Shown here one piece after another: positions 50,266 through 62,260 of a stretch of 64,000 bases of DNA. This DNA is from Steromphala cineraria (taxonomy: Eukaryota; Mollusca; Gastropoda; Trochida; Trochidae). The notes beneath the pieces are model-generated. The model worked only from the letters and a program-made list of their open reading frames with translations. It did no database searches and had not been told where the DNA came from. Made by a program: the position numbers and the translations under genes. The DNA lies in contig OU744720.1 in assembly GCA_916613615.1 (NCBI GenBank), forward strand, positions 70,944,471 through 71,008,470, written 5' to 3'. Position 1 is the stretch's first letter; each line of letters opens with the position of its first letter.

Positions 50266-53200
50266 TCACTGCGTCATTCCTACCCTATAAGCTTCATCCT
50301 TCTTCTCCATCATGCGCCGTCTCCTGAATGCCTGCAAGAAGGCGATTGAAAAATTATCTTTTTTCCAATACCTGTGTCATGAATCGAGTTTAATTAATTA
50401 AAAGATAGAGGGGATGTATTCAATATGTCAGTGCTGTCTACATAAACACATTATTGAGTTTGAATAATATATCTGGTGTTGGTTAAAGTTTTTTAAGAAT
50501 ATTCTGTTTAATGTTAGCAGGGACAGCAAACAGGTTGTCATTTTATATTCAATTATCATAACCCCCACCATGTTGTGAATATGTCTACCAATTAAAAGAC
50601 AACCAACAATTACATGTGATTCTTTTTTGGTAATTCAGTCATTAGTTATAGTTTACAATTTGGCTTTTGTCTTGAAGATATTACAGTTATCTACAATTAT
50701 TTGTACAATGCAACATTTCTTTATAGGAGAAATGAAGTAATTCGTCATTAAAATATAACCAATAACCAGTTTCATAAAAAAACTCGGTCTATTTCTAACC
50801 ATGTTACGTCCGTCTCCATACCTATGAAATCTCTGCATTTATAAAGAAATAAAACAAACTGTTCATTAATCAGTCTCCTGTCAGCTCTTATCAAAATCTA
50901 ACTACTCTTGGCTTCGTATCTTTGAAAAACAATATCTTTAAAATGTAAGACAACGAACAAGTTACCCATCATTTTCTTTCATTTGACCACGCCTCCCCAA
51001 TATCGAAACCATCTAAACCACTGCATCGACATCTGATTGACTTTCCCGCCATGGGGGTAGTCATTATCGGCTTAACATTAATCTACCTTTCACACCTGTC
51101 TTCGGTAGTGCTAGAGTGTGGGAAGGGGGGTCAACACGGCCGTATATCAATCACAGGTGTACCGGGTTGACATTAGGACGGAACTCAGTGCATGTTGTAA
51201 ATCACTTATTGTATATTCAAGGTGTACTACACAACAATAACAAGACGTTTATGTCATCTACACGCATGTATAAATTATCATATATTTCATGTTTTAGCAT
51301 CAAACCAGCATGTTGTGTTGATAAGGTCTCTCCTTGAAAATGTTTAACACATTTTTGAAAAAATATCAGCACGCTTAGGCCACCGGCACACACCTATAAA
51401 ATACGATGATGTGCACATATCTGACATTATTTGTGCTGACTGTTATATCGCTTTCACACTTTACAATATAATGAATTTGAAATGTTGGAATGCCATACTT
51501 CCCATTTAAAATTACTAGTAAATATTTACCAAAAAATGAGTTAAATAAAAAGTTGTTTACCAATAGTTTAAACTACGACAAAACGCTTTCGATTAAACTT
51601 AAATTTATTTCAATTTTATAATAAAACACTGTTTTATCAACACTGGCATCGATATTGAGATTTTGTAAGTCACTACGTGTTCTATTCAAAATTCTTGCTT
51701 AAAAGGCAGCAAAACAATACTAATCGATATTTACATACGTGAATTTATAACGAATGAGAAATCAAGCTATAATATTGTTATTACGGAGAGTTCTGTTGAA
51801 ACGAAGGTGGATCAGATGTCATTTCAGACATTTTGTCATCATTTAATACATGAAACTCAAACTTCTAGAGTGCCCTCAATGTACCAAGCATTCTCGAAAA
51901 GGTAGATAAACATTGGTTGATATTGATAAAACAAAAAAGGACAGGACGTATTTTCAAAAATTGAAAAAATATCTAGGGAACACACAAGTACATGTATATT
52001 AAAATAGATTACCCTACCTCATGTAAGAATCTCGATCTCTGATTGGTCCACGTGACCCTGAATAAATACTGATATCGCCCTCTTGAGCGGGGTAATAAAT
52101 CATTTATACCCTGCACATAAAAAGCGTGCAGATTGAGCGTCTTGAAATGTACAATGTATGTTACCTCGAACACATGATCAAGCCGGTTACTTTTGATCAA
52201 CCGATATGTAGCTTTGAACAAACTATAGTAAAATGATTTACACAGTTCTTACTCTTTATCTTCGTATTATATGCGTTTTATTTTAAACATTCGGTAAGAT
52301 AAATTCATTATACCATCCAGAGGCGGGGTTCATGGGGGAGATATCCGCCTCTCGCTAGGTGTTATGCCACTCGCCTTCGGCTCGTCGCATAACACCAAGC
52401 TCGAGGCGGATATCTCCCCATGTAGCCCGCCTCTGAATGGTATAGCTTTTATTGCACCCTTACACTCTTGTAGATCCATACGGAGAAGGCAAGATGGAAG
52501 AAGACGTAGAAGGACACGAAACACAACAGTGCTTTCCAGTCGTAGTTCTCTGCCATGTCGTCATGGCCCGCTTCGTGTAGACGTCCTACTACTGAGTGCC
52601 ATATACAGACAAGGCATAGGTAGATCATAGAGGATAGGATGTACTTGTCCTGTAAACAGATAGTATATTTTATCATATCTCTAGTATGTAGACGTCCTAC
52701 TACTGAGTGCCATATACAGACAAGGCATAGGTAGATCATAGATGACAGGATGTACTAGCTTGTCCTGAAAAGTGAGGGAAAGGAAAGTGTTATATCTAGA
52801 TCTGTCGTCACTTGTAAAAAGATAATCAACTTTTTACCGCACTCGATGCGATAAACATAGTGTTGTCAAGAAAAGTCGAAAATTCTATTATCATGATATG
52901 TGATTATACGTTTCTAATACAGGTACTTCTTTACCAGACAAGAGAAGGAAAGCTGGGCAGTCAATGTTGAAAAGGAAAAACAAATTTTACGAACGCTTCG
53001 TCAACTATCGGATGTTAACTATTTGTAGTGCCACACACTTCATTATACAGTAGCTATAAAGGGGCAGTAGATCGTTTTTCGGGGGAATATACGGTGATGT
53101 CAGAAAAATAAAAATAAATGGTTCCAATTGAAAGACAATGTCTTTAAACTAAATGGAACAGTAATAATTCAAATATATAACGTTGAGTTTAGCCATGCGA

Positions 53201-56200
53201 TTTCTTTTTCTTACACAAAATGAATTAAAGGTGTTCACAAAAAATGGCCGCCAATGGATCTTATGTGAATCTTCATACTTTGTCCTCTGACTATGGATGA
53301 TTGACTTGTGTTATTTGATTTTTAACATTGTCAAAATAATAATTTAACATTAACTTACAATTATCAGTGGAAAATTAAAAATATAAAATATTCAAAAAAC
53401 GTGCTACTGCCCCTTTAAAGGTTTACACCCTTGGTTTATATCTTTTTAAAAAAAAGATCTGGATATTTCAAAAAGATAGTTGATAAGATTCGAGTTTGTA
53501 ATAATCTCTATGTCCTACTAAACCGTTGTAAATCTATGACTTAATCTTATAGCAGTATTAAATAGAGTAAATTATCCAATGTTAAAAAAACCCCAACATA
53601 TTCTTCATATTTTTAAGTAAAAGATCTTTCACATGTATATTTGCAACGACACATTGAGAAAACACATGTTCTTATAAATTGACATTCAGGTATGTCACCA
53701 ATATTTACATTTCAACGCTCGCCTAAAATTACCTTAAATCCTTTTTTTCTATTCGTCAATCAAGGCAATTCATTTAATAAAAACATAAGTTCAAAATAAA
53801 AACAAAACGATTAACGAAACATTGTAAGTGATCATGTTGGACAATCATAATTCTGTTTACTTCTCAAATGGAAAAAGGGAACAAACTATTAAAAATCGTC
53901 TTTGCAAATACGTTCTTATCGACATCAGTTGATACTCTATCCACTAACATTTGTAAACTACGGATATTTTAAGGATATAGTTTCTAATTGAACAGCATAC
54001 AAATATCTACACCGCATTTGATTAAATCGACACGACATAAAGCTGCCGATATTGCGAAAACCATAATATTACTGTTTTGATATAATGCCGATATTATATT
54101 AAAAGAAAATTCCTATAAACTAATGAGTAAAATTAATCGTTTTCCAATAACGAATAATCTTAGACACGTGAGGGCTATTAAGGGTCTCTATCAGAGGTTA
54201 CCAGGTTACCAAAGGGCAAAAACATAAAGGAGGCTTTTTTACTCTAAACCCTAATGGCAAGTCTAGTTGCCTCAGCTCCAGGATGAAGCATTATCCAGGG
54301 CTCCTTTGATTTCAAGTCTTATCAAGTATTAAAGATAAAATTCATTGAAATAAATATTTAAAGGAGAATGTATAAGTTTACTGTATCATTAGAACTGAAG
54401 GTAGTGATGAAGCGAGTACAGTTTTTTCATAAGGACAGTTTTCACATAAGGACAGTTTTCACACAAGGATAGTTTTCTAATAAGGACAATTTTATCATAA
54501 GGAGAGTTTTTTCATAAAGAGAATTATTTAAATGTTGTTCATATGAACAGTACTCTCATAAGGACAGTTTTATAATTAGGACAGTTGTCTCATAAGGATA
54601 GGTTTCTCAAACGGACAGTTTTTCCGTAAAGGGCTTATTTTTGCATTAGGGATTTTTTCTCATAAGGACATATATCGCAAAAAAGACAGTTTCTTCATAA
54701 GCATAAGGACGGTTGTTTTCATAACAATTGTCCCATAAGGGCAGTTTTCTAATGAATATAGTTTTCTTATAAGGACAGCAGCACTAATATAAGAAACTCT
54801 CACTGCTGAAGAGTGTCGTGTTCGGAGATTCTGGACGATTTATTAAGGAAGTATATTGATTTCTCGTCTCTTCTTCCTCTCATCAGGTTACAATGTAAGG
54901 TTAATGAATGTCACAAGAAGCGGCTAATATTTCATGTGTGACATTTTTCATCAAAGGATCTCAGAACATAACATCATCTTTACTGTCATTAGCGTCCTAT
55001 CTTGTTACGTGGTATAATGAAGTCAATATTCCCTGCAGATGACATTGTTTTTCTTCAGGGTTTGAAATTCCATGGTCCACATACGAAATTAGAGTGTTTT
55101 AAAGTATACTTTACATAATTAGGTGTAAGAAGTGTTTTTGATAGACATCAACTTACTAAAACGATAACGCAATAAATGACAAAATATGATACCGCCTGGT
55201 CATAATAGCTATGAATTAAAGATATCAAAATTAAAAGTATCTGTTTCTAATCAATAGTATTGTGTAGTCTTCTTATGCTTATCAATATCATGATTTTTGA
55301 CGATGTTGAGAACTTGGTAGTGTTTTATTTGGACACTAAATTTCTCCAACCTGTCCAACAATAATTTCATAATAATTTAGGTATACTACTGTATAAAACC
55401 AATTATATTAATGTTCCTTTACAAAAGTGTTTATTGCCACAACATAAATGCAATATTAAAAATATATTTTTTTATCAGGTTTATGAAAATATTTACAACA
55501 AGCGATTGTTATATCCGGTTATCGTCTTTTCTATTCTGTATTAACTGACCACGTATCTTACTTGACTCTGGAAAATACAGCTATTGTTTAATAGATCTGC
55601 GTTGCATTGTTACTTACTTTGTGTTATTAGTGTTCAGTATTCGCATCAATTTAATGGGTACATGCATATGTAAACTATCAATCATTTACATAAATAAACT
55701 TCGTTTAATCCGCATTCTGATAACAACAACATTTATGTTTTACTTGTGCAATTGCATTAACTAAACACTAAGTTCTCTGTAATTTAAAGGATCTGCGGGC
55801 CCTATTTATTTGTTTATCAATTTGTCTTTGTGTACTAAGCGAATCATTTTAAATACCTTGAGAGTTTCTACGATGGAAACCAAATGTGCCTCGTTTAAAA
55901 AAACACCATTACACATGCCTCCAAGCTCCAGTGAAAGCTTACCAAAACTCAAACTAATCTTCTCACCGTGTGTCAATTACAGGACATGTAAGAGTATTAG
56001 GTCACTTAGTCTAGTTACTCAAGAATCTCCGTACCAATTGGGAATCATTAACGAAGAGATTGGACATAACAAAGTTAGTCTGTGAATTATTACTTACGGT
56101 AACATAGGATTCAGTGTAGTTAGTAAGTGCCAAGAAATGTGGAGTAGAAAACCAAATAGATCGGGAAAGTTACATAAGCTGACTTCTTGACCATTTTGGT

Positions 56201-59200
56201 CTTATCATAACTTTGTTTAGGGCTATGAAGTGATAATTGGATGCGGTATAACTCGAACTGTCAGACATCTGGCATTGATTTAAGTGTCTCAGATGTACAC
56301 TCAATAAGCTAAATCGTAGAGAGCTGAGAAATATTTAAAGCAAAGACGTGGCGTTTCTAAATATACAACTACCGAGACTGTAAATCGCAGATGTGTTGAC
56401 ATTGATGGACATTAAACTGCACACTTATACAATATAAGTTGTTTGCTTCTCACGAGGGTAATACGGTCTGATGTACCATCTTTGTAGAAATGTTGCCCAA
56501 GCCGCAAGGCGAGGGCTGACATTTCTGCAAAGATGGTACATCAGACCGTATTACCCGAGGGAGAAGCATACAACGTATTTATCTTACCGTCATGACAGAA
56601 AAAATACATCAATTTTAGTTTGACTGCCGTTAACGGATGAGCCATCACCGTATTGACGGCCTTGACCCTTAATGTAAACAAAATGGCGTCAGCCAACCCA
56701 ACTGAAATGTTATGAATCGTGTTACGTAAAGCTACTCGGCTAAACATGCTTAAAAACCTTTTGCTTAAAATTCCATAGCATGTGTAAGTACTGTAATGCG
56801 GAATTTGTTTCGAAATAAAACATAGAATGACGAGAAAACAAATTTATAGTTAATAATCACGAAAACAGCTAATCGAACTTATGTGAACTCTGCACATTGC
56901 GTGCGTCATTTGGTAACGTCATCTTAACGTTATGCGACACCTCTTCTCGGAGAGGAGCTGTTGCTATGGCAGCGGGGTACATTGAATTTGTACACCGTGA
57001 GAAGTGAGACTCGAGGGGTACATAAGATAAAACGATTCGATGATCAGCCAATCAAAAACGAGTATTTTACTGTAAGGTAAGATAATATAGGACAGTTACG
57101 GCGGATCATTTGAAAAAATTTTTTTTTTTATAAACTGCACGTTTCAGTGTAAGATTTGCTAACGAGTAAACGAGTAAGTCGGTTTCAACCCCACACATCA
57201 AACCTTTTCCCAGAGGAAAAATGGTATTATGGCCTGCAAAAACATTGTAGCATAGAATTTCAAAATGCAACTCGTTTACATTTATGTAAGTTGCTTTCCC
57301 GCTGTGATAAAGTGATATGAAACTAAAATATGCTCTGTTTTTAATTATATCATATCATTTTTTGTTGTTAAAGCACAAAAATGTTATTGTTTGTCTGTCT
57401 GAAATGGCTAGAATCATCTTTTCATTTATTATAACAAATGTGAAGAAGTATTCGAATGGTTAATCAACCAGAATTGTAGACTCCAATCATTTTTAAATAC
57501 GCAAAATATGACTAATTGAAAATTATTGAAATATGTCTTAAATAGTTGTTCTTACCATATAAGTAAGATAGGATATCCTGGGGAGTGATTGGTTGACGAC
57601 AAACTTGAACGCGACCCCTGTGAGCACGAGAGTGAAGGAGAGTTGGAGACGGTTCTGGGTGAGCGTGATTCCTACAGCAAACGTAGCGAAGGCCAACAGG
57701 GTAATCAACATCTGCAATGAAGAGAGCATTGTGATTATTCCCTTACATAACATTCACAACCTGGCGTTGAACTAAATAACACATCACAACATAAACTTTC
57801 TTTTTTTGTTAAAACGTTTAAATGAACTGATCTGTGAATATTGGAAGATAGGTATTTAGAATGTTTTGACTGATCAACTTTGAAAACAAGAAATTAGTAA
57901 ATGAGAAGAAAAAGCAAACTTGTGTCTTAACTTCAAAATTTCATGAACTATTAAAATAATGTACTTTAAACTACAGGTGTATTAAATAAACGGAGCTCTG
58001 AAATAGTGTTGTATAATTCTAATGATTCACTTGAAAATATTACCATTTAGAATAATAAGAGAACGGATGTCAACTTGTTGACTACTTGTTCTCGACTCCT
58101 TGATATGCTCACAATTACTGATCATCCAGTGTGTATTTGATCCATTCCAATGTCACCATCTCTGCTTTTGCAAGGAGAAATCATGAAACCGAGGACATGG
58201 TTGGTTTTAGACCCTGATAAGAAGGAAAAACCTGAGAATGCTAAGCATGCGATGGTTTTTCCTAACTATCAGAGACTACAACCTTACCTTAAACCCCCTT
58301 GGAAGTATCTGCCTCTGTTTCAGTTGTAAATTATATGCCGTGACACTATCAGTGTAGGCTGGTTATAACCTTGGTCGGTTAATTATCGGTAAACAACCGC
58401 AATCAATTGGACTTGTAAAATTTGTTATTTTGATCCAACAATTAAAGTAAAAGAAAAATGTTGGATTCGAACTCGGGACCTTTATGTTGTCGAGGAGCCC
58501 CTTTACCATTTAAACAACCGAGGAACAGTGCCAGTTGACAACATTTTGTTGTGTCATGCCTGTAATTTTATCCCCTATGAATATATATCTATATTGAACT
58601 GAAATAGTTAATAGTGTTACGAATCAAGTTCTTAGTTTGAAATCCTCAAGCAAAGTGTTTACGCCCTCGCGAGTTTAATTGTTCATAACCAGTCGATACT
58701 TGGTTATTATTTAATACATATCCGAGGTTGAATGGTTTCTCTAGATCAACCGCTGAAGTTAATAAATCCGTTAAATCCGTCTGTTGCAAGAAAGTTTCAG
58801 TTAAAAATCTATCGACGTTGTACAGTGACCACAGGAAACTTTGAAGTCGCGATTGTGATCGAAAACTGGACAGTGATGAGCTTCAATCAACAAAACGTAA
58901 TTTTTGAAACATTACATGACAGTTACGATTTTATACAGTTTGATAGGTAAATGGACGTGTGAATTTGCCTTCCGAAAATCTAAATTACTGTTTTCAGATT
59001 TTTATTGAAAACATTAATATTTGTCGTACATCAATAATTGTGAGATGAAATAGTGTGATTTTGACGGTTCATATAATAAATTCTGCCATTTGAGTTCGTA
59101 TCAACGGAAAACTATATATAACGAAAATTGCGGAGTGGCTCTTTAGCGTTAGCATCATAACATCCCTACTGACACGCTATCGTACCTTATAATTGAACCC

Positions 59201-62200
59201 TTAGGGATATCGAGTGCATTGACATCATGTACCGATGACTGTCCTCCTGCATTCTACGCATACGCGGCGTTTAAAAGGAGATTGCCTTCCTAACAAGCCT
59301 TAAAATGAGAAAATAAGAAATGTAACTAAAGATAGAGTAACTGTTGTAAACCCTCCTTCAGAAAACACAAGGTTTTATGTCCATCAAATTAGGTGATACA
59401 ATTTGGTAAACCCCTTAAAAACAACACATTATGTGTCTAGAACGTTGATGATATTTTATATACTGTAATTTAGACAATCATAGGTAGGTCCAAGTTTCAA
59501 TTTTTTACCATATGCAAACATGTCAATACAGCACAGAGTATCAAAATATACCAATATGTATAATATTCTAATTATTGCTCAGAACGCCTTAGAATTTAAG
59601 CAGAAAAGTTAACAGAATGTCATAGCTTTAAGCTGCATTCGTTTCATATTTGTGAAATCATTCAAACAAACAGAGATAATATTTCTATGAACATTCCTAT
59701 GTAGACCAATATTTCGCCTCATGGGAAAGTTGTACCAAAATACAAGTTTTCAGAAACAATCGATATTAGATAAACTGAAAAGGCAGTTCTAGAAAACTCA
59801 CATTTAATTAATAATTATTGATTCATTATTTTAAACACAACAATACATATTGTTTAACGTTGAAATTGGAGGGAATTATGCGTCGTTTTTAAAATAATCG
59901 GAAAAATGTAATCAATTTTTTTTCTTCTGAAGAGAAAAACAACAAAGAATCGAAAGAGTATATTAAGTATATATAGACAATGGTTTATATATAGAAATTG
60001 TCAGCCTGACATTTCGGCGAAAACACATGTGAGATGACATTACTGCAACCTTGCGAAATATTAGAAAAATATATTCTACTTATGATAAAATGCATTAATA
60101 ACCAAAACCTTGTTTTTTTTCATTTTTCACATAAGACCTTGAAGTCGCAGAAACACAAAATATTTTTTTTTTAAATTGTGGTAATCTAAAACGCCTAACT
60201 ACTTATACCGAGAGGAGGCGTGGATGATGTGATCTCCATGCAAGGTAATACATAGCCAATTTAGGCTTTAATAATTATTGCGAAATAAACGTTTCAGACA
60301 ATCTTATGCGTTGGCGTTACATCAAGAACAAAAAACTTTCAGTTGTTTGTCAAGTATAAATAGAATAGAAGTTGTTCAATCGCTGCAAGCTATCAGGAAC
60401 TTATTCCCTAAACTCTCACTATCTATAAACCATACATGACAAACAAGGGTCCATGAGTTCAACTCTATCAACTTCACCGCTTCCAGACGGTATTATACAG
60501 ATTTGCTACATGTTCCAACACGATGAAAAGCCATTATTCTTTGATTTCATGGAAAATCCTTATTCATCCCAATTTCCACAATAATCAGTTGCATTTTCTT
60601 AAAGGTACTATTATTTTAAGCAAAACACTATGCGAAGTGATATGTTATGGAACAAGTGAACTGTTTATTTCGTATTTGAAAAATGTATCAAGTTTTAAAT
60701 CTGTTGGAGTCCTGATAGTTCATTTCAAACTCTTCACTACGTACAGACTAAGGAAGGAAACTGTATGAATAACGTTAGTGATAAGACATGATTCACGGAT
60801 ATTTTTAAGAATAAGGAATGTTTGACCGCGGGATTTTCCTCAAGGGCCGAAGGATTTTATTTGTTGTTGAACATGAATTATTAAAGAGGGATACATCGTC
60901 ATAATGTCCTGCCAGGCACGGCGATTATGGCGAAAACCTAGGACGATAGTCGAATAATTCCCTTCAGATTCAGAGGGAAAATGTAGATACTTAAGGATTG
61001 TTTTACATGTTTTGTGCCTCTATCGATGTATAACAGCAACAAATTTTGTATAAAATCGCTACGCTACGCTACGCTACGCTACGCGATTTTATACAATTTG
61101 TTTGAAATAAAGCAATTTTGTATAAAATCGCTACGCTACGCTACGCGATTTTATACAATTTGTTGCTGTTATACATCGATAGAGGCACAAAACATGTAAA
61201 ACAATCCTTATAATTACAAAATCAACATTTAACAAAGTTTTTCCTAATTATTTTCAAAAAAATCTGTCATCAATGTCGTGAAATTGTGTTTTGTAACACG
61301 AAACGATACAAAGTTGAATCAAAATTGAGAACTCCATAAACTAAAACGGTCGAAGATTTAATTTCGTTTTCGCAACCATTGACACCCATGCAATCACAAT
61401 TCGTCTTAACCGGAATCCGCATTTTCGAAATAACCCTAAATAGCATATCACAAGACGTTCAAAATGTCCGCCGTTTGTGAGACGCTCGGAGCGAACAAGC
61501 TTGAGGACTCGTAGTTATTAAAATGCAGTCTTTCCGGTGAATGTATGGATTGTGTTAGGGAGAAGAATGTATTTACTTGTTGCAAACGCAGGTAGGAAGT
61601 GATAAGATATGTTATATCTGTCTTTGCAACAGAACGTAACTCGCAACTGTCAAAACCGGACTATTGCGTCATGTGATTGTGACGTCACAAGGAATGAATG
61701 CACATGGTATGGTTGCAAATTTTTCTGCATTTATCGAGAAATGGCAGCAGGTTTTTGAGCGCTCTCGTCCAATCAGAATCGCGGAAATTAGTGTAACAAA
61801 TCCATTTTGTAGTTATATAAATGTGAAATACATCAATCGAGTGTGACCTCAGAAGTTGTATAACTTTGTTTTAAAATAGAAGAATTAGGGTACCAAAACA
61901 ACACTATGAAGGTTTGGTAGGACAACAAATAAATTTAACGTAATATCAACTTATCGACGCATGCTAAAAAGTCATAATGGTATAAATCAAAAGTACACCA
62001 ACCATTATAAGAAATATATTCCAAAGAAAGAAACCAGGCCTTCGAGCAGCGTGACACATAACCATCATAGTCGGGTGTCTCTCTTTAGAGCTGGTATATT
62101 CCTTAACCGAGACTTTAGGAAACATTTCCACGTGTTCGAACAGGGCCCATTCCTGCTCGTCAACAAAACTCTGCTTGTTGACACTGCTGAGTTCTTCGTG

Positions 62201-62260
62201 GTCTTCCATTAGATTCACTTCCGCTTCCGTTAGCTCCGAGGAAACGGTCAGAGACAAATC
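50266..62260 (-). CDS. Pentameric ligand-gated ion channel subunit, C-terminal part (gene continues right of window)
   Basis: Exons in order on the minus strand: 62,003-62,260, 57,556-57,711, 52,464-52,649 and 50,266-50,331. All are phase 0 with GT-AG junctions and encode 221 residues to a TGA. The first exon opens in frame after an acceptor (DLSLTVSSELT), so upstream exons with the signal peptide and most of the ligand-binding domain lie past the right edge. Segments: pre-TM1 and TM1 (RRPGFFLWNIF onward, about 73-99), TM2 (NRLQLSFTLVLTGVAFKFVV, about 106-125), the TM2-TM3 linker (SLPRISYLTYMDKY), TM3 (142-160), a short intracellular loop of about 17 residues, TM4 (178-198) and a basic tail RRRRMMEKK. 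The TM2 and linker pattern is that of Cys-loop-type channels. The short TM3-TM4 loop resembles prokaryotic channels and a molluscan subgroup. Ligand and ion selectivity cannot be told from this part. Confidence 0.85.
52309..52444. repeat. Foldback palindrome, 136 bp, next to the TM3/TM4 exon
   Basis: Arms TATACCATCCAGAGGCGGG / CCCGCCTCTGAATGGTATA continue through ATATCCGCCTC and GGTGTTATG to a centre containing CTCGCCTTCGGCTCG. About 60 bp pair, with a few mismatches and small bulges. It is GC-rich against its surroundings. Its edge lies 19 bp from the splice donor of the 52,464-52,649 exon, inside the last intron. Confidence 0.83.
52687..52767 (-). pseudogene. Damaged tandem copy of the TM3 exon start
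   Basis: This 81 bp repeats 52,576-52,652, the 3' splice acceptor and first 74 bases of the TM3/TM4 exon. It lies 35 bp upstream in gene sense. A 4 bp insertion after GACAAG shifts the frame to a stop (TCTACATACTAG), and no donor follows. The acceptor CAG is retained, so it could act as a decoy 3' splice site. Confidence 0.82.
53060..53414. mobile_element. TTAA-type miniature element, copy 4
   Basis: A 355 bp copy of the 13,711 family in the intron between the TM2 and TM3 exons. The right end is intact with TTAA (53,415-53,418). The left flank reads ATAA, and the left terminus has AGATCG for AGCACG. The interior keeps AAATGGCCGCCAATGG. Confidence 0.85.
54429..54785. repeat. Degenerate minisatellite, unit about 17-18 bp
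   Basis: Roughly 20 copies of CATAAGGACAGTTTTCT with many substitutions and a few longer spacers. It lies in the intron between the TM2 and TM3 exons. Confidence 0.88.
54786..56430. other. Intron sequence with no exon seen
   Basis: AT-rich intronic sequence. A 91-codon plus-strand open frame (55,810-56,085) has no recognised features. Confidence 0.5.
56438..56574. repeat. Foldback palindrome, 137 bp
   Basis: Arms GGGTAATACGGTCTGATG / CATCAGACCGTATTACCC extend outward through GCTTCTC / GAGAAGC to GTTG / CAAC and inward through TACCATCTTTG.AGAAATG. About 55-60 bp pair. The centre is a GC-rich stem GCCGCAAGGC. It lies in the intron between the TM2 and TM3 exons. Confidence 0.83.
58203..58283. 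repeat. Imperfect hairpin, 81 bp
   Basis: GGTTTTAGACCCTGATAAG and the inverted match CTATCAGAGACTACAACC pair with scattered mismatches. The inner arms GGAAAAACC / GGTTTTTCC are perfect, and the terminal loop is about 20 bases. Unlike the near-perfect foldbacks, it has the size and mismatch pattern of a microRNA precursor, but I match it to no known family. It is in an ion-channel intron. Confidence 0.55.
58450..58527 (-). mobile_element. tRNA-like SINE head, fragment
   Basis: On the minus strand there is a good B box (GAGTTCGAATCC) about 40 bp after an A-box-like TTAAATGGTAAAGGGGC. No cloverleaf closes, so this is likely a decayed tRNA-derived SINE. Confidence 0.5.
58650..58712. repeat. Short block shared with the long tandem repeat
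   Basis: CTCGCGAGTTTAATTG, CATAACCAG and GGTTATTATTTAATAC match, in the same order and spacing, the blocks at about 3,150-3,200 and 11,630-11,690. It looks like the conserved end of a dispersed repeat. Confidence 0.6.
58960..60985. other. Intron sequence with no exon seen
   Basis: AT-rich intronic sequence of the channel gene. Near 60,950 the phrase TCGAATAATTCCCTT also occurs at 8,544 and 16,987 in the long repeats, hinting at a shared repeat piece. Confidence 0.5.
60992..61210. repeat. Nested palindrome, 219 bp
   Basis: The outer arms (TAAGGATTGTTTTACATG ... CATGTAAAACAATCCTTA) pair perfectly for about 67 bp. Inside are two smaller palindromes, each TTGTATAAAATCG, then CTACG repeats, then CGATTTTATACAA. 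One has five GCTAC units and the other three. It could fold as a cruciform with two side stems. It lies in a channel intron. Confidence 0.88.
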
